IMG/VR virus record: IMGVR_UViG_3300042301_001108
Coordinates: 1-60,005 of that record
Reading direction: 5' to 3' (one strand)
Length of the DNA: 60,005 bases
Origin: a virus
A program made the position numbers and the translations under genes. Numbering within the stretch: the first letter of the stretch is position 1; every line of letters begins with the position of its first letter. Under the pieces are notes generated by a model. The model was given only the letters and a program-made list of their open reading frames with translations. It did no database searches and was not told where the DNA came from. Of the stretch, positions 39,042-51,500 are shown in pieces.

Positions 39042-39926
39042 TTAAATTCCTATGTTTTCTATTATACCATTACTGATGATTTGTACCTCTATTTGTTCAT
39101 CAGGTTTTATATTGATAAACTCTATAATACCCTCACCAGTTGCCAGATCTAGCTTATAGTTTTTGCCATCTTCACCACTACCAACCTTTGGAATCTTATC
39201 TCTTAGGTTAATTGTAAAGTTTGAAAAGAACCTGTCTGAAGTTCCCTGTACCCTTAGCAATGTGGTTGGGTTATAAATTTCTTGCAAAATTCCAAGATTT
39301 TTAAATGGCTGATAAATAACGTCTTGACCATTAACTGTATCGCCCCTGGCAATAGTTAAAATTTCTTGCCCACCAACATCTTCAAAAAGTAGGTCTGTGA
39401 TTAATTCTGCACTAAACGTTTCATCAACAAACTCTACGGTATCAATTGGTGCACTCTTAACTGGTGGTGTTGTTGTCGTGCTGGATCCTGAGCTAGCTGA
39501 AGAGTCTGCTGGAGTGTCTGGTGTTGAGTTTTGAGATGTCTCAGTAGTTGTGCTTGATGAGGTGTTGCTACTTGATGAAGTGCTACTGCTTGATGAGGAT
39601 GATTGTGAGGTTGAAGAGGATCTGGATGAACCTCCTGAGCTAACGTTATTGTTTGTAGTTGTTGACGCAACGACTGGTTTAGCGGCTGGCTTATTGATCC
39701 AACGATCCATGGCGTCTGCACCTCTTGGACCAGTAGCTTTAATTCGTGCAATTCTTTCCGCCTCAGCTCTTTCTTGGCGTTCTATCTGAGCTTTTGTTTG
39801 CCTAGAAGCTGCTGCTCTATCTGCTGCTGCCTTTGCTGCTGCAGCTCTTGCTCTTTCGTCTGCTTCTATTTGAGCTTTAGTTCTAGTTGGTGCTTTAGAA
39901 CCACCACCATCTCTTCTCATTACCAT
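39042..39926 (-). CDS. Tail protein with Ser/Thr linker and repeated TKAQIE motif
   Basis: 294 residues. N-terminal helix with two copies of the motif TKAQIE(A/R)(D/Q)ERA (about 16-28, 44-56), a long Ser/Thr low-complexity linker (about 90-150), then a beta-rich domain (LLFEDVGGQEILTIARGD, FFSNFTINLRDKIP). The linker is likely flexible between a binding head and a body. Unknown role. Confidence 0.62.
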   Translation of the reverse strand: MVMRRDGGGSKAPTRTKAQIEADERARAAAAKAAADRAAASRQTKAQIERQERAEAERIARIKATGPRGADAMDRWINKPAAKPVVASTTTNNNVSSGGSSRSSSTSQSSSSSSSTSSSSNTSSSTTTETSQNSTPDTPADSSASSGSSTTTTPPVKSAPIDTVEFVDETFSAELITDLLFEDVGGQEILTIARGDTVNGQDVIYQPFKNLGILQEIYNPTTLLRVQGTSDRFFSNFTINLRDKIPKVGSGEDGKNYKLDLATGEGIIEFINIKPDEQIEVQIISNGIIENIGI

Positions 39927-39928
39927 TT

Positions 39929-42900
39929 TTATACCTCACTCAAATAAACGCTCATAGAGGGACCACTAACTGATCTACTATAGCTAATATTATATACTAC
40001 ATACCTTACGGATTCTGGGGTTACTAAATCAATACCGTCTGAATCTTTGTAGTAAATATTTACAAGGTCACCCAATTGAAGGGTTGGCATTGAAAAAATG
40101 TTTAGTCCAACTGACTTGCGTGGTCTAATATTTTTATTAATAATCCATCCCAAAAGGTCTTCTGCTGTATCTAGGTCTTGTATATAAATGGAGTCTAGCG
40201 TAAAATCATTTTTTCCATAAAGGATTCTGCTCTGTCTAACCTTTTCATACTGCTCTATAAACTTAAACGGAGACTCCAGCACAGTAGAGCCTTTTAGTTC
40301 TGGATCTGAAGTGCTTCCTTTTTTCTTTAAGAAGTCATCGACAGTTACGCTTGTAGTGTTTTCTCCTGTAAATGCAACACCTGAAATTCTAAGTGCGTTG
40401 CTTGTGTTTGAGTCAAGCTTTAGTATGGTGTCTGTATTGTTAAACACTAAGAATTCTGCTCCATACGAGTCTGCGGTAAATCCAGAAACAGTGTACCCCT
40501 TTATCCTGTTAAACGTTGGGGCAATCTTAGCAAATAGTGCTGGATATGCACGTTCATATTTAATATTAAAGTATGCAGCTTCACGCATAATCGTTCCAAA
40601 CTCTTCAAAATATAAATCATATTCTGGCACAGATGTTGCGTTAATCCCACTAAGATATGTATTTTGCACTATTCCGCTTAAGGCATACTTGCTCATAGCT
40701 TCAATCGCATTAACTTGAGCATCAGAGTCACCAAAAATCTTTGCTATTGGAACATTTGTATCAAAGACTGAGTTTGTTGCATAGTTTTTTCCAAGGGCGT
40801 ATATGTTTTCAAACATAGCTTTAGCATTTCCACGAACAAATAGTCCGATTGAAGAGTTTACGATTGGTAATGGATCGTTGTCAGTTACTCTAGATACTAG
40901 CTGTTGATTAATATATAGATAAAAGTCTCTTCTTGATTCATTAACATCTACATACTCAATGGCCAAGTCATACACCGTTGGATTTTTCTCTCCAGTAAAC
41001 CTATACTGTCCAGCAAAATTACCATCGTCAACAACTATATTGCCAACACCACCCCATAACTTTACTGGAACTGCTTTAGTGTTTGCTGGATCTGTGCTTT
41101 TCTTTATTTTATAAAAAAGAATATTTTCAATAGAGACTGTTGCCTCTCCTCTTTCGTTTCTTTTTAATAAGTCTTCTATTCCAGAAGTGGTTAGTGCTGC
41201 AATTTCAAAGTAATATCCATTATTTGTTTCTGGATTAACAAGGTTTATTCCAGCTGAGCCACCACCAACTGAAACGTTTTTTGTTTGATCAGTATTTGAA
41301 ACATTAAAATATGTCATACCACCAACGACAGTTTGAGACCTGTTTCCAGCAGCTTCGACCTTTCCAATAATCCTTACTCTTGTTCCAAGGTGCTTGTAGG
41401 CTTTATTAAGTTTTTTATAAACATAGGAAACGTGATTTCTTGGATTTGTTTCTGAAGCAAAGTCTGGCCCAGTCATAACTAAAGCTGAGGACTGCATGGT
41501 CGCTGCTTGAGTTGTTTTTAATGATGAAACATCAGTTTCTGTAGAGTATTTTGAAGATAAAAAGTTTCTAATAATTCCATTTCTTTGACTTTTTATTGCA
41601 ACTTCTTTTGCTAAACCAGCAGCCCCAATTGTTGTTGCTTGAGTTTCTGGATTAATTTCTGTAGAGAATAAAACTTCGCTTTGCATTTCGCAACCCTGAA
41701 TGTTTTCATTGTCTGACCAGTAAGGATCTAGACCAGCCTTATGATTTACGACTGGTGTTCCAAACTGACCACGTCCGTGAGAAACTACTTCTCCTGGCTT
41801 GAGTCTTACAGAAACGCTGGAGTCTCTGTTGTTTGTTGTAATTGTTATACCCTCAATGGTTTCATAGTATGGTTCTGCAAAAATTCTGACGAGTCCTGTA
41901 GGGTACATTTTTCCATTAAATGGAATTTTTGAAAAGTAGTCTTGATATTCAAGATTAGTAGATATCCATACGTTACCAATTCCAGTAACCACATACTCAA
42001 CAGCGTCATACTTAATTATTTCTCCATTTGCATAAAACAGGCCCTGGAATCTAGCAAGCCAGTAAGCATTTTCTCCAACATCAAAGGTGTTGTTTATTAG
42101 CTCTCTGTTTACTGACACCTCTGGAACGCTGCTGGTTAGATCTGTATTTAGTGGTGTTGCAGCTAATACATACCCAGATTGGTTGCCAGCATTTGAAGAT
42201 GATGTCTTACTGCTTCCCGAAACTTCCCACAAAAGAGACGGCTTGTAAACATACTGTCTATCCACAAACTTGTTTTGCTGAATTGTTCCAGCAGTTCTTT
42301 CAATCTCTCTTGATGTAAAGTTAACTGTTCCAGCATTATACACAGTTTTGTCTTGAGAAGAAATTTCAACAATGCTTGGGAGTTTGTTGCTTACAGAAGA
42401 ACCATAAATGGTTGTATCTAGGCTTCTGTCTTCTGACTCATCTAGCATGTATTCTTTTGTCATAATAACAAAATTATTGTATTCATCAAAGAACATTGCT
42501 GACTGAGTTGCTCTTGATAATTGAGCTAGAGTTTCTGCAATGCTTTGTTCTGGTGGAATAAAAAAGTTAGGGATAACAGGATCTGCAACACCAAGCTTTC
42601 TTTTAAATACATAATTAGAAAAACCAACAGAATCTAGAAGTATGCACACTGCCTGACTTAAAGATATCTCTGTTAGCAAAATTCTTGGTGCTTTTAAAGA
42701 TTCAAAATAAAAATAAAAATCTCTTAGGTTTAGTCTAGTTTCTCCATTTTGAGCATTTCGTTCTGAGAAGCCTTCGGAATAGAGCGTTTTAATTGGAACA
42801 TAATAGTTTGAATCATTAACGTTTTTTATAACTTCATAAAAAACAAATTTTATGTTTTTATCAATGTGCTTAGCAATAATACTTCCACTATTTGTTGTAA

Positions 42901-44836
42901 AGTTCCAAGCATTGTTTGTGTTAAAAGATTGATCGTTATCAAAAAGAGTTAGGCTTCCAGTTCCAGCCATAATTTGTCCTACTGGTAGGGCAGATGAGCT
43001 TAAATCAGCAGCTGACTTTGTTACGTCAAAACTTATTAAGCTACCAGAAAGATTTGCTACTAATCTAGGAGAAATCTCAATAAGCTCTAGTGGAGTGTTT
43101 GGGGTATTCATAGTTTTTACAACTATTCTAATTCCCTTTATAAAAACAAACTCCCTATACTTATTCTTATTGCTTCCTGGTTCTCTGTAGTATGATGGAT
43201 TGGTAAAGTCAGTTACAAAGTGTGTGTTTTCATAGACCCCGTCTTTTCCGACAAACCACTTATAGTTTGGTGTAAAAGTTTCATAAACTTGACCATTAAA
43301 CACATACAGTGTGCCCATTGTGTTAGATTCTGTTACTACCAAATATGCCTTACCAACAACATTGCTTTCTGGTAAAGTAATAGAACTAGTAACTGTTCCA
43401 ACAAGAACAAAGTTATTTTTATAGCTTGCAGGAACTTCTATTCCATACTCAATGCTGAGATGTCCGTCAGCACCAAATATTGGTGAAAACCCATCATCTC
43501 TAACAGATGTTTCATTAAAAGAAATAGCGGTCTCCCACTCGTCACGTTCATTTAAAAATTCAATCTTAAATGTTTTAGGTACGGTTTTGTTAGATTCTCC
43601 AAAAAATGGATCCGACAAATCTCTGCCACCTCTTGTTCTAAAGGGGCCAAGATTTTTGTCTCCAACGTTTGTTTGAACTTTTAAAACAATCCTGTTTGCT
43701 GGGACTGGCTCTTTGTATGCAACAAAGGGATTGGTGTCTTCGATAACATATCTTCCACTAGAGCTATTTTTAGATATTCCGTATTCTTCATTAAGCCTGT
43801 ATCTATTTACATATAAGCTTTTAATAGAACCATATGTTATATTTTGTTCGCTTGCAATTAATGCTATTACAGATGTTGGTCCTAATATTTGAGTTACCGT
43901 TGCCAATCCAGTTCCAAGATTTGCTGGAACCGTTTTTACGTCAGCAATAGAACCTGCTACTGGTGTTGTTCCACCAATAACAGAATAAGTTATAGAAGTG
44001 TTGTTTGGTATAGACAATACCGTAACTGAGGTTGGTGTTCCACCAAAAAGACTTCCAGAAACTGGACTTGTCTGAGTAGCAGTTATTTGGTCTCCAACCA
44101 CCACGTCTGCGGTTGAAGTCAGTCCTGTCAGGGTTGCTGTCCAGCCTGTAGAATTTTCAATAGAAGCTATGTTTGTTACTGTTGCAGAAGAGCCAAGAGT
44201 TGTTGCTGTTTTTAAGAGCACAGCAAAAACTTTTCCAACAGAAAGCTCTGATACAGAGGTAAGGTTAGATACTACAGCTGACCAGTTAAGGCGAGAACCA
44301 GATATGTTGCTAATAACAACATCATCGCTAATGATTGATGGGTATGCTATATTGGTATCGCTTTCTGCCCTGTAAGATCTCCAATACTTAAACTCGTCAT
44401 CTTTAGTTGGCATATAATATCTTGGACGTAAGAACATATCAACATTCGGAAATGACAAAAACTTGTTATTAAAATAAGAAAGTTTGTTTATTCCAGACCT
44501 TGGTCTAAAAGGTTTTAGACAATCTTCTAAAGAGTAAAGCATTTTTTCTTTATTTTTGGGGTAAACAAAAACTTCTGGGACGCTACCATCTTCTTTAAAT
44601 CCATCTTGAACAGCAACGCTAGCATCTGTTGCACCAGTATAAAAATTTCCAGCATCTTGGTTATCAAAAATGTTTGGCAAAACACTATACTGTGTGCTGT
44701 TTTCTCTATAGCGATAGTTACCTATTTTTCTAATGTTGCCTGGAATGTTCATATTCCACTCTGCAATTACCGCTGGTTCTGACTCAACTGAAAAAGATGT
44801 TTCCAGATGATTCTTTAGCTCATCATTCTGAAACAC
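39929..44836 (-). CDS. Large minor tail protein
   Basis: 1635 residues, GTG start with GAAGAGG upstream. Long beta-rich protein. AETLAQLSRATQSAMFFDEYNNFVIMTKEY (about 800) is a motif of actinophage minor tail proteins. The section around residues 1140-1310 (TRVRIIGKVEA, YYFEIAAL, FYLYINQQLVSRV) looks like a concanavalin/laminin-G-type carbohydrate-binding fold. Likely baseplate upper part and receptor binding. Confidence 0.8.
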   Translation of the reverse strand: MFQNDELKNHLETSFSVESEPAVIAEWNMNIPGNIRKIGNYRYRENSTQYSVLPNIFDNQDAGNFYTGATDASVAVQDGFKEDGSVPEVFVYPKNKEKMLYSLEDCLKPFRPRSGINKLSYFNNKFLSFPNVDMFLRPRYYMPTKDDEFKYWRSYRAESDTNIAYPSIISDDVVISNISGSRLNWSAVVSNLTSVSELSVGKVFAVLLKTATTLGSSATVTNIASIENSTGWTATLTGLTSTADVVVGDQITATQTSPVSGSLFGGTPTSVTVLSIPNNTSITYSVIGGTTPVAGSIADVKTVPANLGTGLATVTQILGPTSVIALIASEQNITYGSIKSLYVNRYRLNEEYGISKNSSSGRYVIEDTNPFVAYKEPVPANRIVLKVQTNVGDKNLGPFRTRGGRDLSDPFFGESNKTVPKTFKIEFLNERDEWETAISFNETSVRDDGFSPIFGADGHLSIEYGIEVPASYKNNFVLVGTVTSSITLPESNVVGKAYLVVTESNTMGTLYVFNGQVYETFTPNYKWFVGKDGVYENTHFVTDFTNPSYYREPGSNKNKYREFVFIKGIRIVVKTMNTPNTPLELIEISPRLVANLSGSLISFDVTKSAADLSSSALPVGQIMAGTGSLTLFDNDQSFNTNNAWNFTTNSGSIIAKHIDKNIKFVFYEVIKNVNDSNYYVPIKTLYSEGFSERNAQNGETRLNLRDFYFYFESLKAPRILLTEISLSQAVCILLDSVGFSNYVFKRKLGVADPVIPNFFIPPEQSIAETLAQLSRATQSAMFFDEYNNFVIMTKEYMLDESEDRSLDTTIYGSSVSNKLPSIVEISSQDKTVYNAGTVNFTSREIERTAGTIQQNKFVDRQYVYKPSLLWEVSGSSKTSSSNAGNQSGYVLAATPLNTDLTSSVPEVSVNRELINNTFDVGENAYWLARFQGLFYANGEIIKYDAVEYVVTGIGNVWISTNLEYQDYFSKIPFNGKMYPTGLVRIFAEPYYETIEGITITTNNRDSSVSVRLKPGEVVSHGRGQFGTPVVNHKAGLDPYWSDNENIQGCEMQSEVLFSTEINPETQATTIGAAGLAKEVAIKSQRNGIIRNFLSSKYSTETDVSSLKTTQAATMQSSALVMTGPDFASETNPRNHVSYVYKKLNKAYKHLGTRVRIIGKVEAAGNRSQTVVGGMTYFNVSNTDQTKNVSVGGGSAGINLVNPETNNGYYFEIAALTTSGIEDLLKRNERGEATVSIENILFYKIKKSTDPANTKAVPVKLWGGVGNIVVDDGNFAGQYRFTGEKNPTVYDLAIEYVDVNESRRDFYLYINQQLVSRVTDNDPLPIVNSSIGLFVRGNAKAMFENIYALGKNYATNSVFDTNVPIAKIFGDSDAQVNAIEAMSKYALSGIVQNTYLSGINATSVPEYDLYFEEFGTIMREAAYFNIKYERAYPALFAKIAPTFNRIKGYTVSGFTADSYGAEFLVFNNTDTILKLDSNTSNALRISGVAFTGENTTSVTVDDFLKKKGSTSDPELKGSTVLESPFKFIEQYEKVRQSRILYGKNDFTLDSIYIQDLDTAEDLLGWIINKNIRPRKSVGLNIFSMPTLQLGDLVNIYYKDSDGIDLVTPESVRYVVYNISYSRSVSGPSMSVYLSEV

Positions 44837-45589
44837 TTAAACCTCTTCCAAGCTTACAGAAACATCCCACATATCAAAATTATTTCCACCACGCTTTACG
44901 ATTGAGTATGAAAAGCTTGAAATATACATCTGTCTAGCATCAGTATATTCTGCTAAATGGGTTCTTGCTGCATCGTCATCTCCAAAATTATTGTATTTGT
45001 CGTAAGATAGCAGCACCCAGAAAGGTCCTTTGTGGTTTTCATACCAATCTAGCATCTCTCCGCCACCTGCACCACCGTCAACAGTGTACTGTTGGTCTGC
45101 AACATATCTAGATCCTGAAGGAGATATTACCCTAGACTGATCTGGAGTAATTGGATTATTATCGTCGTCAACGACCTTGGATCTTTCTATATCTGGTAAT
45201 CCATTTAATTGAGAAAAGTCTGGCCTGTTTTTAAAACTTCTTGATGGTAGCATATCCCAGCTAGTGCTAATTGTTAGCTTATCTGCAATGTGGTATGAAC
45301 GCATGGTTCCATTTGCCATTCTTTGTCTTTGTTCAATTCTTTCTGTAGATACCTCTAGGGATGATCTGTTGTGATCAGATAATATTAAGAAGGCATCGTT
45401 TTGATTTGCACCAGATCTTCCACTTAGGCTAGATCCAATTTCGTATCCAACAGGCATAAGTCTTTCACCAACAATTGTTGGAGCTGCTTCCGACCAAAGC
45501 ATTGCCTGTGGTCTTTTCCAGGTTTTCCTACCCTTAATGGGTGGAGTTGCTGAACCGTTACCATAGATATAGTTTGAGGATGCTGACAC
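44837..45589 (-). CDS. Tail protein (distal-tail-like)
   Basis: 250 residues; GTG start shares a base with the tape measure stop. RPQAMLWSEAAP, LMPVGYEIGSSLSGRS, then LEVSTERIEQRQRMANGTMRSYHI. Position right after the tape measure is that of distal tail or baseplate-hub proteins. Beta-rich. Confidence 0.68.
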   Translation of the reverse strand: MSASSNYIYGNGSATPPIKGRKTWKRPQAMLWSEAAPTIVGERLMPVGYEIGSSLSGRSGANQNDAFLILSDHNRSSLEVSTERIEQRQRMANGTMRSYHIADKLTISTSWDMLPSRSFKNRPDFSQLNGLPDIERSKVVDDDNNPITPDQSRVISPSGSRYVADQQYTVDGGAGGGEMLDWYENHKGPFWVLLSYDKYNNFGDDDAARTHLAEYTDARQMYISSFSYSIVKRGGNNFDMWDVSVSLEEV

Positions 45590-48500
45590 TATCTAATCAC
45601 CTGTCCTCTCACTCTTTGTGATTCAATTCCTTGTAGTTTTCTCATTACTACATTAGCTATTTGGTCTGGGGTAGAGTTAGTACCCTCAACATTTACACTC
45701 AAGCTATAATTATACACTGAATTGTCCAAGTTTGGAGAACTATTTTCTTGTCTAGGCTGTTTTCTAATTTCATTAGAAAGGTTAAAGGATCCTTCTTTTT
45801 GTGGTAAGTTAAATCCTGGTTTTGTAAATTCTGGTAATGGTCTTAGATTAAAGCTCGGCTCGTCTATTACTTGTGGCATAGGATATGGTATTTGCATTCC
45901 AGGCTTACCAAATGATGGCTTAGGCATAGCAACTCTAACAGGTCTTCTTGCAGCTGATGGTAGCTGTCCTCTGTTTATAGAGTTTAAGAAGCCTCTACCA
46001 AATTTCTTAACAGAAGATGCTTGAACCACAAACTCTCCATCAGACAGGTTTGCTGGAATTGAATCTGAGGTTGAACTTCCTGGACCAGAAACATATCCAC
46101 CACCAGCCCTATTTGTGGTTCTGGTGTTTGCTTCTCCAGCTTTAAATCCACTCCAAAAACCATCCCAAAGATTTTTGGCCCAGTTTCCAATTCTACCTGG
46201 CAAGCCCACGATCCAAAGTCTAAGCTCTTCTGCTTTTGCTGCTAACCAGTTAGAGAGGCTTGGCATACCATTTGTCCAAATGTTTTTTGCCCAGCTAACC
46301 ACTCCATTAGGAAGGGTTACTGTCAACCAAGTTTTAAAGTTATTCCACTGCGTAGTTAGCCAAGCTCCAATGTTTTGCACTCCATTCCAAATTGACGCTC
46401 CCCAAGAAAGAATACCTGCTGGCAGCGTGACGGTCATCCAGGTTTGGAAGTTTGTCCACTGTGTAGACAACCAAGCCCCCACGTCTTGCATTCCTTGCCA
46501 TATACTAGCACCCCAAGCTAGTATGCCTGCAGGAAGAGTTACAGTCATCCAGGTCATAAAGTTTGTCCACTGTGTAGACAACCAAGCCCCCACGTCTTGC
46601 ATTCCTTGCCATATACTAGCACCCCAAGCTAGTATGCCTGCAGGAAGGTCTGTGGTCATCCAAGTTTGGAAGTTTGTCCATTGCGTCGCAAGCCATTCTC
46701 CAATATTTTGTATATGTCCCCAAAGCTCTCCAGCTGCAATTCCAAGGTTAGTAGGCAGGTTTGAGAACCAAGTCGAAATGTTAGTCCATTGTTGAGCTAG
46801 CCATGGTCCAATATTTTGTATTCTAGACCAGAGGTTTTGTCCACCCTGAGAAAGATCTGAACCAACTTGACTAAACCAATCTGAAACTGCAGTTGCTGCA
46901 TTTCCAAACGCTTGTTGGGTTTGTTTTGCTAAGTCTTCTCCCCACTTAACTGGATCTTCTTGTAGGCTGTTCCAACCGCCCATAACTCCATCCCACCAAT
47001 TAGAAACATTTGTGCCAGCTTCACCAAACCAAGCTCCTACGTCATTTGCTTTTTGTCCAATCCAATCCCCTGCATCTCCAACGGCACTTCCAATATTGTC
47101 AAATACACCTTGGAACCAGCTACCAACATCATTGAGGAAGGAACCAATTGTGCTATCCCACCACGGACCAACTGTAGAATCGTACCAGCTAGTAATTCCT
47201 GCCCAAATGTCAGACAGCCCTTGGCCGATAGCACCCAGCCACTTGCCACCAGTCTCATCCCAAAGCTTTCCAAGAGGCTGTAGTATTAGTGTATCTATGA
47301 ATGAACCTATGGCCACAAAAACATTGTTGATTGGAGTTAAGAATCCGTCAACTACAGCCTGCCATTCCGCTGCAAGGACAAGAAGAACGCCATTCCACCA
47401 TTGTCCAACAGAAGCTCCTTGATCTTCTAGCCAACTAAATGCCTCTGCTACGAAGTCCTTACCACCTTCAGCTGTTTCTGAACCGCTACCCTCTTGTACT
47501 TCTTTAGGTTCTGGAATTGTGTCATCACTACCTCCACCACCGCCGCCAGAACCTTGTTCTGCAACAATTGCAGCTGCGGTTCCAGCTCCTCCAACACTCT
47601 TAGTTACAGTTTCAATAGTAAGTCTTCTTGTTTGATCTTTTAATGAACGCCAGTCTCTAACAACATCCCCAGTAAGCTGCCTTGCCATATCAAGAGCGTC
47701 GTTAAACTCTCCAGCTTCAACCTTTGCTAAGTCAAGAGCTAGTTCAGCATCTTCCCACTTTCGTCTTTGAGCATCAATTGCCTCTATCTCTTCATCTTTT
47801 TGATCTTCTATAGCTTGAACAATATCCTCATTTATTTGTAGCTGATTCTCTAGTGGTTCAATTCTGTTTTCTTGAATGTCATAAATAGCATCTTCAAGCT
47901 TTTGAACCTCAACAAGAACTTCCTCTCTTTGTTCTTCTAGTTGATAAATCTGTTGAGAAATCTCAAATTGACGTTCTTCAATTTCTACCCTTGACATTCC
48001 GCTAGCTGAGCGTAAGCTTGCAATCTCAGATTCTTTTGCTGCATTAAGACTATCTTCTTGATTCTGTGCTGCTGCATCTGCTTCTGCAGCTCTCATGTCT
48101 TGCATAAGACCAGCTGCTGCACCAATGTCTCCAGAGGCAAGAGCATCTGCTAGATTAGTTTGAGCTTTTTGCTGATTAATTATTTGTTGATTAACTTTTG
48201 CAACCTGAGCTAAAGCCTTGGCTTGTTCATCATAACGTTTAGTAATTTTGTCGGCTGCATGGTCCATAAGCGTTAAGTCATTTGCAAGGTCAGAGGACTC
48301 TTCATTCAGTGCTTCAATTGGCCTATCAAACTGTATCTCAATACTTCTTTGTATGTCGTCAACCTGTTCTTGGTAAGCTTCAGTAATTCTGTTTAAAACA
48401 TCTATAGCTCTTGTAAGTTCTTTTGCTTGTTTTTCAGCTGCACGAAGTCCGTCTGCATACTTTCTTTCAACCTGTCTTTCGAGGATGTCATAGTATTCAT

Positions 48501-51500
48501 TTGCCTGGCTCTGCAATCCGTCAAAGGCATCACGAAGTCCTTCAGAAGTTTCTAGTGCCTCAAGTCTAACTAGCTTAATCTGGTTTACAAGCTCTTTCCA
48601 TTTTGCACTTCCAACCTTTGTAGATGCAAGAGCAGCAGATAGTTGAGCATCTCCAGCTACGGTTGCTGCTTCTGCTGCACTAAACCCAGCCTGCCTCAAT
48701 CCAGAATATGCAGCAATATTATTTTTAATTTCTGTTCTTTGTTTTCCTAGATCTTCAAGAGCCTGCTGGACATCACTCTTGGATCCGCCACCACCGCCAC
48801 CTCCGCCAGTAGCCCTAGCTGATCTTGCGGATGCATCGTTTTGAAGGTTTCTTAGTGTTATTAAATCGTTTATAATTTTTTGACGCTCGTCTGCACTTCC
48901 AGCCAAAGCTAGTGCTTGTGCAACAGCAGCATCTCCAACCAAGTCTATTGCTGTAGCTGCATCAAAACCTGCCTCTGTAAGAATATCGTATGCAGTTGAT
49001 TGATGCTCAAGAGCTGTGATTTGTTCTTCTAAACTAGCCCTTGCCTCTTCAACTGCAGCTGTCATAAGCTCTTGCTTTTCTTCTTCTAGTCTTAGCTCTT
49101 CTTTAAGGTCTGTTTCTTCCTTAATGAGCTCATTCATTTCTTTTCTAGCTTTTGTGGCTGCCTGTATTGTTTTTGCATCTGCCCCAGCTTCGCTAGCTCT
49201 TTCAAGAAGCTTTACAACCTTGTCTGGGATTTCAATATCTGCAGCAGCAGCATTTATAAGTAGTAGTTGATCTTCAAAGTTTGACAAACCCTTAACTTTA
49301 TCTTTAATTCCTAAGTTGTCTGCTAGGGCAGCAACTAGTTCTTTAGCTGCTGACGGATCTAGAGATTTAATTTGATTATTTAAGTTTGTTAGTTGAGCAT
49401 TAAAGTCTTCAGAGCTAATTTCTCCATCTGCAAATCCCATTTGAAGAGCTTGAAATAGTGTTGTAAATTCTCCAGCAGTTGTTTGAATTTGTGTTTTAAG
49501 CTGGCCACCACCCATCCATCCAAGAAGAGCATCTCCAAAATCATAGCTAGCAAAAGAGCTGTTGAGTCTTTCGGCTGACTCTGTTGCTAGTGATTGCATA
49601 TTGGCAAGCCCCTCTTCAGACTTAAAGTCAATAGAGGCAAACTTTAGCTCTAGATTTTCTTGTCCTGATTCAATAACAATAGCATCTATAATAGCCTTTA
49701 CTGCGTCTGCTTCAAATCCTGAAGATGAAAGCTGAACTGCCAAAGAGTTTAGAACTCGTTCTGCATCTTCTTCGCTCGCACCCTTGATAGCATCTATATT
49801 AACTTGGAAATCTTCTTTAAATTTGTCTGAGTTTAACACCATTTCTACTTGGTTCTTTTCTTCAGAAGTTTTAGCAGATGCTCCTGTAAACTTAGATGCA
49901 AAGTCAGCAGTTCTTGCAGTTACCCCAAAAATATCTGCTAAACTTTCTATCTTTTTTGAAGAAAGGTTTGCTGTGTCTCCAAGTCCATTAATTGCTTCAC
50001 TAGATTTTTGGAAAATAAGAGCAAGAGCTGTTAGTCCAGTAACTATCCATCCAACAACAGGAATCATTCTTATAAATCCTGCCGTGACTAGTTTGCCTAA
50101 TCCGACAAGGTTCATAAACATAGCAACAACATTCTTTATAACGTTGCCAAGTCCAGCCATCCCCTTAGCTCCACCCCTAAAGCCTCCACCAGCTGCGACC
50201 GCTCCCTTGGCTGGCGTTAGGCCAGGAGTTATAGTTGCTGGCATTGGCTTACCAGCAGCATCTAGGGAAACCATTCCCCCTCCCCCTCTTCTAAGAGAGT
50301 TTACTGCCGTTGCTGTTGCTTCTGCCATTTTAAGTTTTGTAAGTGTTGCTGTAGCTGCTCCCAAAGCAAACATAAGGCTAGTTACCTGCATTACTATTCC
50401 TGCAAGCTCTCCAATTTTTCCACCAAACATTGAAGCAATTCCTGTTACAGAGCTTAGCCCAATTCCAAGACCAGAAAGTCTTGCACCAAACTGATTTACC
50501 GCTTGCAGCTGCATATTTGATGCCCTGGCCAAACCGAGCTGTCTATTTTCTAGAAGCTTGGCCATCTTGCCTTGCTCTTGATACATATTTGTTTGTGGAT
50601 CAATTACTAAGTTACCGTCTGTTGTTTTTCTTCTTGCTTGAGTAGCTGCTGAGCTTGTTATTGTTGCACCAAGCTCTTCTCCAGCAATCTTAGCTTCTGG
50701 CTTTGATTCACGAGCACCAGCTGCAACCTCGTCTGCAACGTTTGTAATTTCTTTAGCTGGAGACTCTATGCCAAGACCATCTTTTACTGCTTGAACTCCC
50801 GCATTATACAAGTCTCTCATGCCCTTTGCGAAACTTCCTCTTACGCCTGCTTTCAGTTGTTCTACTTGAGCTGCTGGTATTTCTACTTTTAGATCGGCAA
50901 GTCCCGACTTGTATATTTGAACAATCCCATTTTGCAGATTGTCCTTCATGCGTTGAGCTTCTGGTGCTAAGTCTGCTGCAAAAGTTTCGTCAAACTCTGC
51001 TTGAGATCTTACTTTTGGTCTTTTACCTAGATGAGTTAGGACTGGCTGGCTTGGAAGAGTGCCTTCATCAAACATGTTGCTTGCTAGATTTTTGTAGTTT
51101 TGCTCGTTTGCCCTGTAGGTCTGTTTGTCTTGAAAGGCTTTAATTCTTCCCTGTGCTTCAACTCCACCCTTTGATCTTATTCTTTGTACTGTATTATCTT
51201 CAATGGTGGTGATTTCGGTAATAACTTCTTCTGCAGCTTGTTGAATGTCTTCGTCAAGAGCTGCAACCTTTTCACGTAATTGTCTTCTAAATATCTCTGC
51301 ATACTCTGGATCAGAAAGTCCATCAACTAGGTTTTCTAACTCTCCAGCCATTCCATCTGAAACATCTTTTGCAAGCTGAATTAGTTCTGGTCTATCTTGA
51401 AGCAAAGCTTGTACTTCTGCAGGAGTTGTTGCTCCAAGATTGCTTGCAATCTCATAAATAATAGGTGCTAAAATTTTACCTTTAGCGTCTATCAACTCTT

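Noticed and set aside
46200-46790. CRISPR-like regular repeats
   Set aside because: The spacing is 111 bp, the frame stays open across the units and no spacers or cas genes exist; the Cas4-like gene at 26 kb is a stand-alone recombination nuclease.
46115-46795. 226-residue rightward frame over the tape measure repeats
   Set aside because: Antisense shadow of the 37-residue repeat; it starts and ends within the coding region and lacks a ribosome-binding site.
49784-50494. 236-residue rightward frame inside the tape measure
   Set aside because: Antisense shadow of an Ala-rich stretch of the tape measure gene.
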